From positions 7,311,752-7,375,751 of the forward strand of contig NZ_AP018288.1 in assembly GCF_002368335.1 (NCBI RefSeq): DNA of 64,000 bases. The letters are read 5' to 3'. Below the pieces are notes generated by a model. It was not told the origin of the DNA and ran no database searches. It saw nothing but the letters and a program-made list of their open reading frames with translations. This document shows, one piece after another, positions 34,249 through 44,336 of this stretch (positions are counted from its first letter, which is position 1; each line of letters begins with the position of its first letter). Made by a program: the position numbers and the translations under genes. This stretch comes from Nostoc sp. NIES-4103 (lineage in GTDB: Bacteria; Cyanobacteriota; Cyanobacteriia; Cyanobacteriales; Nostocaceae).

Positions 34249-37200
34249 ATGATTAGCGAAAATTATATTGAACCCGCCTTTTTGTTGCCCGACTTGATTG
34301 AAATCCAGCGTTCTAGTTTTCGCTGGTTTTTAGAAGAAGGGCTGATAGAAGAACTTAACTCCTTTAGTCCGATTACAGACTACACTGGCAAACTAGAATT
34401 GCACTTTTTAGGTCATAACTACAAACTAAAGGAACCAAAGTACAGCGTAGAAGAAGCCAAGCGAAGGGATAGTACCTATGCTGTACAAATGTACGTACCT
34501 ACACGCCTGTTGAATAAAGAAACAGGGGACATCAAAGAGCAAGAAGTATTCATAGGTGATTTGCCTTTAATGACTGATCGCGGCACGTTCATTATTAACG
34601 GAGCCGAGCGCGTCATTGTCAACCAAATTGTGCGATCGCCTGGAGTTTACTACAAATCAGAAATCGATAAAAACGGGCGACGTACTTATTCAGCTAGCTT
34701 AATTCCCAACCGGGGAGCATGGCTGAAATTTGAAACAGACCGTAATGATTTGGTGTGGGTACGCATCGACAAAACCCGTAAACTCTCAGCACAGGTACTT
34801 CTCAAAGCTCTAGGTTTATCAGACAACGAAATTTTTGATGCTTTACGCCACCCAGAGTACTTCCAAAAAACTATTGAAAAAGAAGGGCAATTTTCTGAAG
34901 AAGAAGCCCTGATGGAGCTGTACCGTAAACTGCGTCCTGGTGAACCGCCTACAGTATTGGGTGGACAACAACTTTTAGACTCACGGTTCTTTGACCCCAA
35001 ACGTTACGACTTGGGTCGCGTTGGGCGGTATAAGCTCAATAAGAAATTGCGATTGTCAGTGCCAGATACCATGCGCGTCCTGACTCCTAACGATATCTTA
35101 GCAGCAGTTGATTACTTAATCAACCTCGAATATGATATTGGTAGCATAGACGACATTGACCACTTGGGTAATCGTCGGGTAAGAAGCGTGGGCGAATTGC
35201 TGCAAAACCAAGTGCGGGTGGGACTGAATCGCCTAGAGCGAATTATTCGCGAACGCATGACCGTATCTGATGCCGAAGTACTGACCCCTGCTTCCTTGGT
35301 CAACCCCAAACCATTAGTAGCAGCAATCAAAGAATTCTTTGGTTCCAGCCAATTAAGTCAGTTCATGGATCAAACCAATCCCTTAGCAGAACTGACTCAC
35401 AAACGCCGTCTTAGCGCCCTTGGTCCTGGTGGTTTAACCCGTGAACGCGCTGGTTTCGCCGTGCGAGACATTCATCCAAGTCACTACGGACGAATTTGCC
35501 CCATTGAAACACCAGAAGGCCCCAACGCTGGTTTGATTGGTTCCTTAGCAACCCATGCACGGGTGAACCAATACGGGTTCTTGGAAACGCCATTTAGACC
35601 TGTGGAAAATGGGCGGGTGCGATTTGACGTACAGCCAGTGTACATGACAGCTGACGAAGAAGACGACCTGCGTACTGCCACAGGTGACGTGCCATTAGAT
35701 GAAAATGGATACATTAAAGGGCCGCAAGTACCAGTGCGCTATCGTCAAGACTGGGCAACAACAACACCTGAGCAAGTAGACTATGTAGCAGTGTCTCCAG
35801 TGCAGATTGTCTCAGTTGCTACAAGCATGATTCCCTTCTTGGAGCATGACGACGCGAACCGGGCATTGATGGGTTCCAACATGCAACGGCAAGCCGTACC
35901 TCTACTCAAACCAGAGCGCCCTTTAGTCGGTACTGGGTTAGAAGCACAAGGTGCAAGAGACTCAGGGATGGTAATCGTATCACGTACCGATGGTGATGTC
36001 ACCTATGTTGATGCCACTGAAATTCGCGTGCGTCCCAAACCCAATGCACCAGAAATTAAATATTACCTTTCCAAATATCAACGTTCTAACCAAGATACCT
36101 GCCTGAATCAAAAACCCCTCGTCCGTATTGGTGAACGTGTTGTTGCAGGTCAAGTACTAGCTGATGGTTCCTCTACAGAAGGTGGAGAATTAGCCCTGGG
36201 ACAAAATATTGTCGTCGCTTATATGCCTTGGGAAGGCTATAACTACGAAGACGCAATTTTGATTTCTGAGCGACTAGTGCAGGATGATGTTTACACCTCA
36301 ATTCACATTGAAAAATATGAAATTGAGGCCAGACAAACCAAACTGGGGCCCGAAGAAATTACTAGAGAAATTCCCAACGTCGGGGAAGATGCCTTGCGCC
36401 AATTAGATGAACAGGGAATCATTCGCATTGGAGCCTGGGTAGAATCTGGTGATATATTGGTAGGAAAAGTCACACCTAAAGGTGAATCTGACCAACCGCC
36501 AGAAGAAAAATTGTTGCGTGCCATATTCGGGGAAAAAGCGCGGGATGTGCGCGACAACTCGTTGCGAGTACCCAACGGTGAAAAAGGGCGCGTGGTTGAC
36601 GTGCGCTTATTTACCCGCGAACAAGGCGATGAACTGCCACCGGGAGCCAACATGGTAGTGCGGGTCTATGTCGCTCAAAAGCGCAAAATCCAAGTCGGCG
36701 ACAAAATGGCAGGACGCCACGGCAATAAAGGCATTATTTCTCGGATATTACCAGCGGAAGACATGCCTTACTTACCAGATGGTTCACCAGTGGATATCGT
36801 CCTTAATCCCTTGGGTGTACCTAGCCGGATGAACGTCGGACAGGTATTTGAATGTCTATTGGGTTGGGCTGGTCATACACTAGGAGTGCGATTTAAGATT
36901 ACTCCTTTTGACGAAATGTATGGGGAAGAGTCATCGCGGAGAATCGTGCATGGCAAATTGCAAGAAGCACGGGATGAAACAGGAAGAGATTGGGTTTACA
37001 ACCCAGATAACCCAGGCAAAATCATGGTATTCGATGGTCGTACAGGCGAACCCTTTGACCGACCTGTCACCGTGGGTGTGGCTTACATGCTGAAGCTGGT
37101 GCATTTGGTGGATGACAAGATCCACGCTCGTTCCACAGGGCCGTACTCCTTGGTGACACAGCAACCCTTGGGTGGTAAAGCTCAACAAGGTGGTCAGCGA

Positions 37201-37548
37201 TTTGGGGAAATGGAAGTGTGGGCATTGGAAGCCTTTGGTGCAGCTTACACCTTACAAGAATTGCTGACAGTGAAATCCGACGATATGCAGGGGCGGAACG
37301 AAGCGTTAAATGCGATCGTTAAAGGTAAAGCAATTCCCCGACCAGGGACACCAGAATCCTTCAAGGTGTTGATGCGAGAACTGCAATCATTAGGTTTAGA
37401 CATTGCCGTACACAAAGTAGAAACCCAAACAGACGGCAGTTCCTTGGATGTAGAAGTCGATTTGATGGCAGACCAAGCAACACGTCGCACACCTCCTCGA
37501 CCAACTTACGAATCTCTCTCCCGCGAATCATTGGAAGAAGACGAGTAG
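34249..37548 (+). CDS. rpoB: RNA polymerase beta subunit
   Basis: The 1099-residue protein is the catalytic beta subunit with typical short cyanobacterial length. The N-terminal YIEPAFLLPDLIEIQRSSF, the fork and rifampicin region (SQLSQFMDQTNPLAELTHKR, then RLSALGPGG), GRICPIETPEGPNAGLIGSL and the C-terminal GEMEVWALEAFGAAYTLQEL are all intact. The Rif-region residues appear to be wild type. It begins the rpoB-rpoC1-rpoC2 operon, and a 168-bp repeat tract separates it from rpoC1. Confidence 0.98.
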   Translation: MISENYIEPAFLLPDLIEIQRSSFRWFLEEGLIEELNSFSPITDYTGKLELHFLGHNYKLKEPKYSVEEAKRRDSTYAVQMYVPTRLLNKETGDIKEQEVFIGDLPLMTDRGTFIINGAERVIVNQIVRSPGVYYKSEIDKNGRRTYSASLIPNRGAWLKFETDRNDLVWVRIDKTRKLSAQVLLKALGLSDNEIFDALRHPEYFQKTIEKEGQFSEEEALMELYRKLRPGEPPTVLGGQQLLDSRFFDPKRYDLGRVGRYKLNKKLRLSVPDTMRVLTPNDILAAVDYLINLEYDIGSIDDIDHLGNRRVRSVGELLQNQVRVGLNRLERIIRERMTVSDAEVLTPASLVNPKPLVAAIKEFFGSSQLSQFMDQTNPLAELTHKRRLSALGPGGLTRERAGFAVRDIHPSHYGRICPIETPEGPNAGLIGSLATHARVNQYGFLETPFRPVENGRVRFDVQPVYMTADEEDDLRTATGDVPLDENGYIKGPQVPVRYRQDWATTTPEQVDYVAVSPVQIVSVATSMIPFLEHDDANRALMGSNMQRQAVPLLKPERPLVGTGLEAQGARDSGMVIVSRTDGDVTYVDATEIRVRPKPNAPEIKYYLSKYQRSNQDTCLNQKPLVRIGERVVAGQVLADGSSTEGGELALGQNIVVAYMPWEGYNYEDAILISERLVQDDVYTSIHIEKYEIEARQTKLGPEEITREIPNVGEDALRQLDEQGIIRIGAWVESGDILVGKVTPKGESDQPPEEKLLRAIFGEKARDVRDNSLRVPNGEKGRVVDVRLFTREQGDELPPGANMVVRVYVAQKRKIQVGDKMAGRHGNKGIISRILPAEDMPYLPDGSPVDIVLNPLGVPSRMNVGQVFECLLGWAGHTLGVRFKITPFDEMYGEESSRRIVHGKLQEARDETGRDWVYNPDNPGKIMVFDGRTGEPFDRPVTVGVAYMLKLVHLVDDKIHARSTGPYSLVTQQPLGGKAQQGGQRFGEMEVWALEAFGAAYTLQELLTVKSDDMQGRNEALNAIVKGKAIPRPGTPESFKVLMRELQSLGLDIAVHKVETQTDGSSLDVEVDLMADQATRRTPPRPTYESLSRESLEEDE

Positions 37549-37712
37549 GGATTGGGGACTGGGGACTGGGGACTGGGGATTAGGGAAGAGTTTACCTAAT
37601 CCCCAATCCCTGATACCCAATAACGCCACTTGCTCCACTTGGGCTTTGCCCAAGACCGCAGTGGCTCCCCAATACCCAATCCCTAATACCCAATACCCAA
37701 TATCCAATCCCT
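37549..37712. repeat. STRR hairpin in the rpoB-rpoC1 spacer
   Basis: GGGACTG/GGGATTA-type heptamers at 37549-37585 are followed by complementary CCCAATCCC-type units (37600-37625 and 37670-37712), so the spacer can fold into a long stem inside the operon. The tract runs up to a few bases before the rpoC1 ATG. Confidence 0.85.
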
Positions 37713-37716
37713 AGTT

Positions 37717-39594
37717 ATGAGACCCGCCCAAACTAATCAGTTTGACTACGTTAAAATCGGCTTGGCATCGCCAGAACGCATTCGGCAATGGGGTGAGCGA
37801 ACACTGCCTAATGGTCAATTAGTAGGTGAAGTTACCAAGCCAGAAACTATTAATTACCGAACTCTCAAGCCAGAGATGGACGGCTTATTTTGTGAGCGCA
37901 TTTTTGGCCCAGCTAAAGATTGGGAATGCCACTGTGGCAAATATAAAAGAGTACGCCATAGAGGAATTGTCTGTGAACGCTGTGGTGTAGAAGTCACCGA
38001 GTCGCGAGTACGTCGCCACCGCATGGGATATATTAAACTTGCCGCTCCAGTGGCGCATGTTTGGTATCTCAAAGGTATTCCCAGCTATATTTCTATCCTG
38101 CTAGATATGCCCTTGCGGGATGTAGAGCAGATTGTTTATTTCAACTCTTATGTTGTCCTCAGTCCAGGGAATGCTGAAACTCTAACCTACAAACAGCTAC
38201 TGAGTGAAGACCAGTGGTTGGAAATTGAAGACCAAATTTATAGCGAAGATTCTACTTTGCAAGGTGTAGAGGTAGGCATTGGTGCGGAAGCTCTGCTACG
38301 CTTACTTGCGGATATAAATTTAGACCAAGAAGCGGAAAGCCTGCGTGAAGAAATTGGCACTGCCAAAGGGCAAAAACGGGCAAAACTCATTAAGCGCCTG
38401 CGGGTAATTGACAACTTTATCGCCACTGGTTCTAAACCAGAGTGGATGGTAATGGCAGTAATTCCCGTGATTCCGCCAGACTTGCGCCCAATGGTGCAGC
38501 TAGATGGTGGACGGTTTGCCACCAGTGATTTAAACGATTTGTATCGGCGAGTAATTAACCGCAATAATCGTTTAGCACGACTGCAAGAAATTTTAGCGCC
38601 AGAGATTATTGTGCGGAACGAAAAGCGGATGCTGCAAGAAGCAGTGGATGCTTTGATTGACAATGGTCGCCGGGGACGCACAGTAGTAGGGGCAAATAAC
38701 CGACCCCTGAAGTCTTTGTCTGACATTATTGAAGGTAAACAAGGACGTTTCCGGCAGAACTTGTTGGGTAAACGAGTTGACTATTCTGGACGTTCTGTAA
38801 TTGTGGTCGGGCCGAAGCTGAAGATTCACCAATGTGGTTTGCCCAGGGAAATGGCAATTGAGCTATTTCAACCGTTTGTGATTAATCGTTTGATTCGCAG
38901 CGGCATGGTGAATAACATCAAAGCGGCGAAAAAGCTGATATCCCGTAATGATCCCAGTGTTTGGGATGTACTGGAAGAGGTAATTGAAGGACACCCAGTA
39001 ATGCTTAACCGGGCGCCGACACTGCACCGCTTGGGTATTCAAGCTTTTGAACCAATTTTGGTGGAAGGTAGAGCAATTCAACTGCATCCTTTGGTATGTC
39101 CGGCGTTTAACGCTGATTTTGACGGCGACCAAATGGCGGTACACGTTCCTCTGTCTTTAGAAAGTCAGGCTGAGGCACGGTTGTTAATGCTGGCTTCCAA
39201 CAATATTCTGTCACCAGCTACAGGTAAACCGATTATTACGCCTAGCCAAGACATGGTATTGGGAGCATATTACTTAACAGCAGAGAATCCCGATGCTACA
39301 AAAGGGGCTGGAAAGTATTTTGCCTCGCTCGATGATGTAATTATGGCTTTTCAGCAAGAAGAAATTGACTTGCACGCCTACATCTACGTGCGGTTTGACG
39401 GTGAAGTAGAATCTGACCAACCAGATACAGAACCTGTTGAGGTACATGAAAACGGTGATGGTAGCCGGACTTTACTGTATAAATACCGCCGAGTTAGAGA
39501 AGACGCCAAGGGTAACTTTATTTCTCAGTATATACGCACAACACCTGGTCGTGTTATTTACAACAAAGCAATTCAGGAAGCACTAGCAAGTTAA
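37717..39594 (+). CDS. rpoC1: RNA polymerase gamma subunit (RpoC1)
   Basis: RpoC1 is the N-terminal half of the bacterial beta' subunit, split off as gamma in cyanobacteria and plastids. The zinc site is C71, C73, C86 and C89. The active-site motif NADFDGDQMAVH places the Mg-binding aspartates at D467, D469 and D471. The 625-residue length fits the family. No Shine-Dalgarno site is visible upstream because the spacer is repeat-derived. Confidence 0.98.
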   Translation: MRPAQTNQFDYVKIGLASPERIRQWGERTLPNGQLVGEVTKPETINYRTLKPEMDGLFCERIFGPAKDWECHCGKYKRVRHRGIVCERCGVEVTESRVRRHRMGYIKLAAPVAHVWYLKGIPSYISILLDMPLRDVEQIVYFNSYVVLSPGNAETLTYKQLLSEDQWLEIEDQIYSEDSTLQGVEVGIGAEALLRLLADINLDQEAESLREEIGTAKGQKRAKLIKRLRVIDNFIATGSKPEWMVMAVIPVIPPDLRPMVQLDGGRFATSDLNDLYRRVINRNNRLARLQEILAPEIIVRNEKRMLQEAVDALIDNGRRGRTVVGANNRPLKSLSDIIEGKQGRFRQNLLGKRVDYSGRSVIVVGPKLKIHQCGLPREMAIELFQPFVINRLIRSGMVNNIKAAKKLISRNDPSVWDVLEEVIEGHPVMLNRAPTLHRLGIQAFEPILVEGRAIQLHPLVCPAFNADFDGDQMAVHVPLSLESQAEARLLMLASNNILSPATGKPIITPSQDMVLGAYYLTAENPDATKGAGKYFASLDDVIMAFQQEEIDLHAYIYVRFDGEVESDQPDTEPVEVHENGDGSRTLLYKYRRVREDAKGNFISQYIRTTPGRVIYNKAIQEALAS

Positions 39595-39596
39595 TT

Positions 39597-39689
39597 CGTA
39601 ATTTCTAATTCGTAATTCGTAATTAATTCTTCAATTACGAATTACGAATTACGAATTATTAATTATTGATGACTAAGGACTAATAACTA
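39597..39689. repeat. STRR hairpin in the rpoC1-rpoC2 spacer
   Basis: Units of TAATTCG (39598-39625) are followed by complementary ATTACGA units (39635-39655) and then ACTAATG-type heptamers up to the rpoC2 ATG. The two arms can pair into a stem of more than 20 bp. Confidence 0.85.
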
Positions 39690-42600
39690 ATGACTAACGA
39701 AAATACAGTTTTTCGCAATCGTGTAGTTGATAAAGGTCAACTGAGAAATTTAATTTCCTGGGCGTTTACGCACTATGGCACAGCCCGTACCGCAGTGATG
39801 GCGGATAAGTTGAAAGATTTGGGATTTCGTTACGCCACTAAAGCAGGGGTTTCCATCAGTGTAGATGACTTGATGGTGCCACCGAGTAAGCGTAGTCTCC
39901 TAGAAGCAGCAGAAGAAGAAATTCGCGCTACAGAAGCTCGGTATCAACGCGGTGAAATTACGGAAGTTGAACGCTTCCAAAAAGTAATTGACACCTGGAA
40001 CGGTACCAGTGAAGCCCTCAAAGATGAAGTAGTCGTCCACTTCAAAAAGACTAATCCCCTCAACTCTGTGTACATGATGGCATTCTCCGGGGCACGGGGT
40101 AATATCTCCCAGGTACGGCAGTTAGTGGGGATGCGGGGACTAATGGCAGACCCCCAAGGTGAAATTATTGGTCTGCCTATTAAAACTAACTTCCGTGAAG
40201 GACTCACCGTTACAGAATATATTATCTCGTCTTATGGTGCGAGAAAAGGATTGGTAGATACCGCTTTACGGACGGCTGACTCTGGTTATCTCACCCGCCG
40301 TCTGGTGGACGTATCCCAGGATGTGATTATTCGGGAATTTGACTGCGGCACCACCAGAGGTATTCCTCTGCGTCCAATGACGGAAGGTGCGAAAACCTTG
40401 ATTCCTCTGGCGACACGCTTGATGGGACGGGTAGTAGGAGAGGATGTAGTACATCCAACTACAAAAGAAGTAATTGCACCACGCAATACCCCAATTTCTG
40501 ATGACTTAGCCATAGCAATTCAAAAAGCTGGGGTGAAAGAAGTCGTTGTCCGGAGTCCCTTGACTTGTGAAGCGGCGCGTTCTGTTTGTCAACACTGCTA
40601 CGGCTGGAGTCTAGCCCACGCGAAGATGGTAGACTTGGGCGAAGCTGTGGGTATTATTGCCGCCCAAAGTATCGGTGAACCGGGAACCCAGCTGACCATG
40701 CGGACATTCCACACCGGTGGTGTGTTTACAGGGGAAGTTGCTCAACAAGTACGTTCTAAGACAGATGGTACTATCCGTTTGCCTCGGAAATTACGGACAA
40801 GAACATATCGCACTCGCCACGGGGAAGATGCTTTGTATGTTGAGGTTAATGGCATCATCATTTTAGAACCAAGTAAAGTTGGTTCTGAAAGCTTGCCTAA
40901 CCAAGAGATTCATGTAACTCAAGGTTCCACACTCTATGTAGTTGATGGACAACAGGTAAAAGTCGGTCAGCTATTGGCAGAAGTTGCCCTTGGTGGACGG
41001 ACAGCGCGTGCCAATACAGAAAAAGCGGTGAAAGATGTTGCCACCGACTTGGCTGGGGAAGTGCAGTTTGCTGAAGTAGTTCCAGAACAAAAAACAGACC
41101 GTCAGGGCAACACCACCACCACAGCAGCGCGGGGTGGTTTGATTTGGATTTTGTCCGGGGAAGTTTATAACTTGCCGCCCGGTGCAGAATTAGTGGTGAA
41201 AAATGGGGATGCGATCGCTTCTAGTGGAGTGTTAGCGGAAACTAAATTAACTACTTTGCACGGTGGTGTGGTGCGCTTACCAGAAGCTACTCCCGGTAAG
41301 AGTACCAGAGAAATTGAGATTATCACGGCTTCTGTAGTTTTAGACCAAGCTACAGTCACAGTTCAAAGTGGTCAAGGACGCAATAGCTACTTAGTCTCCA
41401 CTGGCGATAACCAAGTATTTAACCTGCGGGCTACCCCAGGCACAAAAGTGCAAAATGGTCAAGTGGTAGCTGAGTTAATTGACGACCACTATCGCACAAC
41501 CACTGGTGGATTCCTGAAATTTGCTGGCGTTGAAGTCCAGAAAAAAGGTAAAGCCAAACTCGGTTACGAAGTGGTGCAGGGAGGTACTCTACTGTGGATT
41601 CCCGAAGAAACCCACGAAGTGAATAAAGATATCTCCTTATTGCTGGTAGAAGACGGACAATTTGTCGAAGCTGGCACCGAGGTAGTGAAGGATATCTTCT
41701 GCCAAACTAGTGGCGTAGTAGAAGTCACCCAGAAAAACGACATCTTGCGCGAAGTGGTGATTAAACCAGGGGAACTACTAATGGTAGATGACCCCGCATC
41801 TGTGATTGGGCGAGATAACACCTTTGTGCAACCAGGTGAAGAATTCCAAGGCGCGATCGCCACAGAATTGCGCTATATCCAGTATGTAGAGTCTCCAGAA
41901 GGCCCAGCTTTGTTAAGCCGTCCAGTAGTGGAGTATGCCGTTCCCAACCACCCCAATGTGCCATCCACTACATCTGTCAGCCAACAAACAGGACGTTCCA
42001 TTGAGTTGCGGGCAGTACAGCGCCTACCTTACAAAGATTCTGAACGGGTTAAGTCTGTGGAAGGTGTGGAACTGCTGCGAACTCAGCTGGTGTTGGAAAT
42101 TGACTCTGAAGGCGAACAAGATCATACCGCTTCTCCCTTAGCAGCAGATATTGAATTAGTACAGGATACTGAAAACCCAGACGTGCAGCGCTTGCAGTTG
42201 GTGATTTTGGAATCCTTGGTCATTCGCCGTGACATCGCCGCTGATGCTACTCAAGGCAGTACCCAGACAAGTTTAGAAGTACAAGATGGACAAACTATTG
42301 CTCCTGGGGAAGTGGTCGCACGTACCCAAATCTTGTCTAAAGAAGGCGGTATTGTCCGGGGTATCCAAAAAGGTAGCGAAGCCGTGCGTCGCTGCTTGGT
42401 GTTGCGCCACAGTGACATGATTACACTGAATACTAGCGCCCAGCCCAAGGTGAAAAAAGGCGACTTGGTGGTAGAAGGTTTAGAAATTGCTCCTGGCGTC
42501 TTTACTGAAGAATCTGGGCAAGTAGTGGAAGTGAAGAAACTGGGTACTGGGGATCAGGGATTAGGGACTGGGCAAGAATCTTCCCAATCCCTAGTCCCCA

Positions 42601-43775
42601 ATCCCCAATCCTCATACGCTGTTACTATCCGTGTCGGTCGTCCCTACCGAGTCAGCCCTGGTGCTGTGTTGCAGATAGAAGATGGCGATTTGGTACAACG
42701 TGGTGATAACTTAGTGTTGTTAGTGTTTGAGCGCTCCAAAACTGGAGACATCATTCAAGGTTTGCCCCGGATTGAGGAACTTTTAGAAGCTCGCAAACCT
42801 AAAGAAGCGTGCATTTTAGCACGTAGAGGTGGAGAAGTCAAGGTTGTTTATGGGGATGGCGATGAAGCGATCGCAATTAAGGTCGTAGAATCCAACGGTG
42901 TTGTTACTGATTATCCTCTAGGGCCGGGACAAAACTTGATGGTGCCAGATGGGGCGATCGTGCAAGCGGGTGAACCGTTAAGCGATGGCCCATCTAATCC
43001 TCACGAAATTTTGGAAATCTTCTTTAGCTTGGGTTCCGAAGATGGAGTCTACGCTTGTGCTAGTCATGCTTTGCAGAAAGTACAGACATTCTTGGTGAAT
43101 GAAGTGCAATTAGTGTATCAATCTCAAGGGATTGATATTGCTGATAAACACATTGAAGTCATTGTGCGCCAGATGACTAATAAAGTCCGGATTGATGATG
43201 GTGGTGACACTACCATGCTTCCCGGTGAGTTAGTAGAATTGCGCCAAGTTGAGCAGGTCAACGAAGCCATGGCTATTACTGGCGGTGCTAGGGCACAGTA
43301 TACTCCGATGTTGTTAGGGATTACCAAAGCATCGTTGAATACAGACAGCTTTATTTCTGCTGCATCCTTCCAAGAGACAACAAGGGTACTAACCGAAGCA
43401 GCCATTGAAGGTAAATCTGACTGGTTGCGCGGGTTGAAGGAAAACGTGATTATTGGGCGACTGATTCCGGCGGGTACTGGTTTCAATACCTATGAAGAAC
43501 CTGGTGCGATCGATGACTATGCTGCTCTTGAAAGCAATAGCGTCTTGGATGAAGTTGATGATCCAATGGATATGGTCTTAGATGACCGCACAGCTCGCGC
43601 TTATAATTTAGATTCTCCTACCCTTGGGGAAACTGGATTTGGCAACCGACGCGTCGAACGTTCAATTTTAGATGACGACGATGAGTTGATTGCTGATGAA
43701 GTCACCGACCTCGTAGAAGAAGATGATGAAGAAGATGATTACGAAGAAGACGACGAAGATGATTTCGATATGTAA
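39690..43775 (+). CDS. rpoC2: RNA polymerase beta' subunit (RpoC2)
   Basis: RpoC2 is the C-terminal part of split beta'. It contains the bridge-helix and trigger-loop region (MADPQGEIIGLPIKTNFREG, then GLVDTALRTADSGYLTRRLV), the large cyanobacterial insertion made of repeated SBHM-type modules (residues about 330-980), and the conserved C-terminal VNEAMAITGGARAQYTP segment. The acidic tail of about 30 residues (EEDDEEDDYEEDDEDDFDM end) is unusual but seen in relatives. Residues about 951-975 (LGTGDQGLGTGQESSQSLVP) are encoded by a GGGACTGG-type STRR hairpin in frame, inside the insertion domain. At 1361 residues it is otherwise normal. Confidence 0.98.
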   Translation: MTNENTVFRNRVVDKGQLRNLISWAFTHYGTARTAVMADKLKDLGFRYATKAGVSISVDDLMVPPSKRSLLEAAEEEIRATEARYQRGEITEVERFQKVIDTWNGTSEALKDEVVVHFKKTNPLNSVYMMAFSGARGNISQVRQLVGMRGLMADPQGEIIGLPIKTNFREGLTVTEYIISSYGARKGLVDTALRTADSGYLTRRLVDVSQDVIIREFDCGTTRGIPLRPMTEGAKTLIPLATRLMGRVVGEDVVHPTTKEVIAPRNTPISDDLAIAIQKAGVKEVVVRSPLTCEAARSVCQHCYGWSLAHAKMVDLGEAVGIIAAQSIGEPGTQLTMRTFHTGGVFTGEVAQQVRSKTDGTIRLPRKLRTRTYRTRHGEDALYVEVNGIIILEPSKVGSESLPNQEIHVTQGSTLYVVDGQQVKVGQLLAEVALGGRTARANTEKAVKDVATDLAGEVQFAEVVPEQKTDRQGNTTTTAARGGLIWILSGEVYNLPPGAELVVKNGDAIASSGVLAETKLTTLHGGVVRLPEATPGKSTREIEIITASVVLDQATVTVQSGQGRNSYLVSTGDNQVFNLRATPGTKVQNGQVVAELIDDHYRTTTGGFLKFAGVEVQKKGKAKLGYEVVQGGTLLWIPEETHEVNKDISLLLVEDGQFVEAGTEVVKDIFCQTSGVVEVTQKNDILREVVIKPGELLMVDDPASVIGRDNTFVQPGEEFQGAIATELRYIQYVESPEGPALLSRPVVEYAVPNHPNVPSTTSVSQQTGRSIELRAVQRLPYKDSERVKSVEGVELLRTQLVLEIDSEGEQDHTASPLAADIELVQDTENPDVQRLQLVILESLVIRRDIAADATQGSTQTSLEVQDGQTIAPGEVVARTQILSKEGGIVRGIQKGSEAVRRCLVLRHSDMITLNTSAQPKVKKGDLVVEGLEIAPGVFTEESGQVVEVKKLGTGDQGLGTGQESSQSLVPNPQSSYAVTIRVGRPYRVSPGAVLQIEDGDLVQRGDNLVLLVFERSKTGDIIQGLPRIEELLEARKPKEACILARRGGEVKVVYGDGDEAIAIKVVESNGVVTDYPLGPGQNLMVPDGAIVQAGEPLSDGPSNPHEILEIFFSLGSEDGVYACASHALQKVQTFLVNEVQLVYQSQGIDIADKHIEVIVRQMTNKVRIDDGGDTTMLPGELVELRQVEQVNEAMAITGGARAQYTPMLLGITKASLNTDSFISAASFQETTRVLTEAAIEGKSDWLRGLKENVIIGRLIPAGTGFNTYEEPGAIDDYAALESNSVLDEVDDPMDMVLDDRTARAYNLDSPTLGETGFGNRRVERSILDDDDELIADEVTDLVEEDDEEDDYEEDDEDDFDM
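42540..42614. repeat. STRR hairpin inside rpoC2, in frame
   Basis: This 75-bp, 25-codon tract consists of GGGATTA/GGGACTG heptamers, a short loop and complementary CCCAATCC/CTAGTCC heptamers. It is the same family as the spacer repeats at 1-75 and 37549-37712. The flanking protein sequence reads as a continuous domain if it is removed. Confidence 0.85.
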
Positions 43776-43804
43776 TCAAGCTGAAAGGTAAAAATTAAAA
43801 CTAG

Positions 43805-43837
43805 AAAGGCAAAAGAATAATTTCTTTTGCCTTTTTT
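43805..43837 (+). terminator. Rho-independent terminator of the rpo operon
   Basis: A perfect 13-bp stem (43805-43817 with 43822-43834), 4-nt loop and T-run lie 30 bp after the rpoC2 stop. Confidence 0.9.
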
Positions 43838-43866
43838 GTTGGCTGATGACTGATGACTGTTAATTT

Positions 43867-44062
43867 TTAACGTGAGTTTGACAAGTGCTGTTTTAACCTC
43901 TCCCCCGGCCCCTCTCCTACAAGGAGAGGGGAGTGAAACCCTTATTTTTTCGTTCTTCCTCCCTCTCATGACCCGGACGCTACGCGATCGCTTGCTTCTA
44001 GTAACGAGTACGCCTTTTAAAAGAGGGAGACCGGGAGGGAGAGGTCATCGAACTCACGTTAA
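43867..44062. mobile_element. MITE-like element downstream of rpoC2
   Basis: The ends are perfect 12-bp inverted repeats (TTAACGTGAGTT at 43867-43878, complement at 44051-44062). Inside lie a CCTCTCC/GGAGAGG hairpin (about 43897-43932), a GC-rich interspersed fragment with a HIP1 site, and GGGAGAC-rich sequence. No transposase. The rest of the spacer to 44336 is AT-rich without visible genes. Confidence 0.45.
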
Positions 44063-44336
44063 TTTTTAAACGTGAATAGTCAGAAACGAAAAATTACAAT
44101 AGGATATTTTTATTTATCAATCTTCAAAGTCTGTTTACATTCATGATTCTTAATTTTGCTAGTTGCATCCAATAGCTGATAAAAGTCTTACAATCCAATA
44201 GGCTGATGTAATGAAAGTATAGGGAAAATAATTAATAAATCCTTACTCTTGTATAGGCGTAAGACCGCAGCGTTCATACTAATTACTTAGCTCTATCATC
44301 AGTCTGCCTTGAATAACTACACTACCTGTATACAAA

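Noticed and set aside
43739..43969. 76-aa minus-strand frame at the rpoC2 end
   Set aside because: It spans the rpo terminator and the start of the MITE-like element and is antisense to the acidic rpoC2 tail, which gives a false run of Ser.
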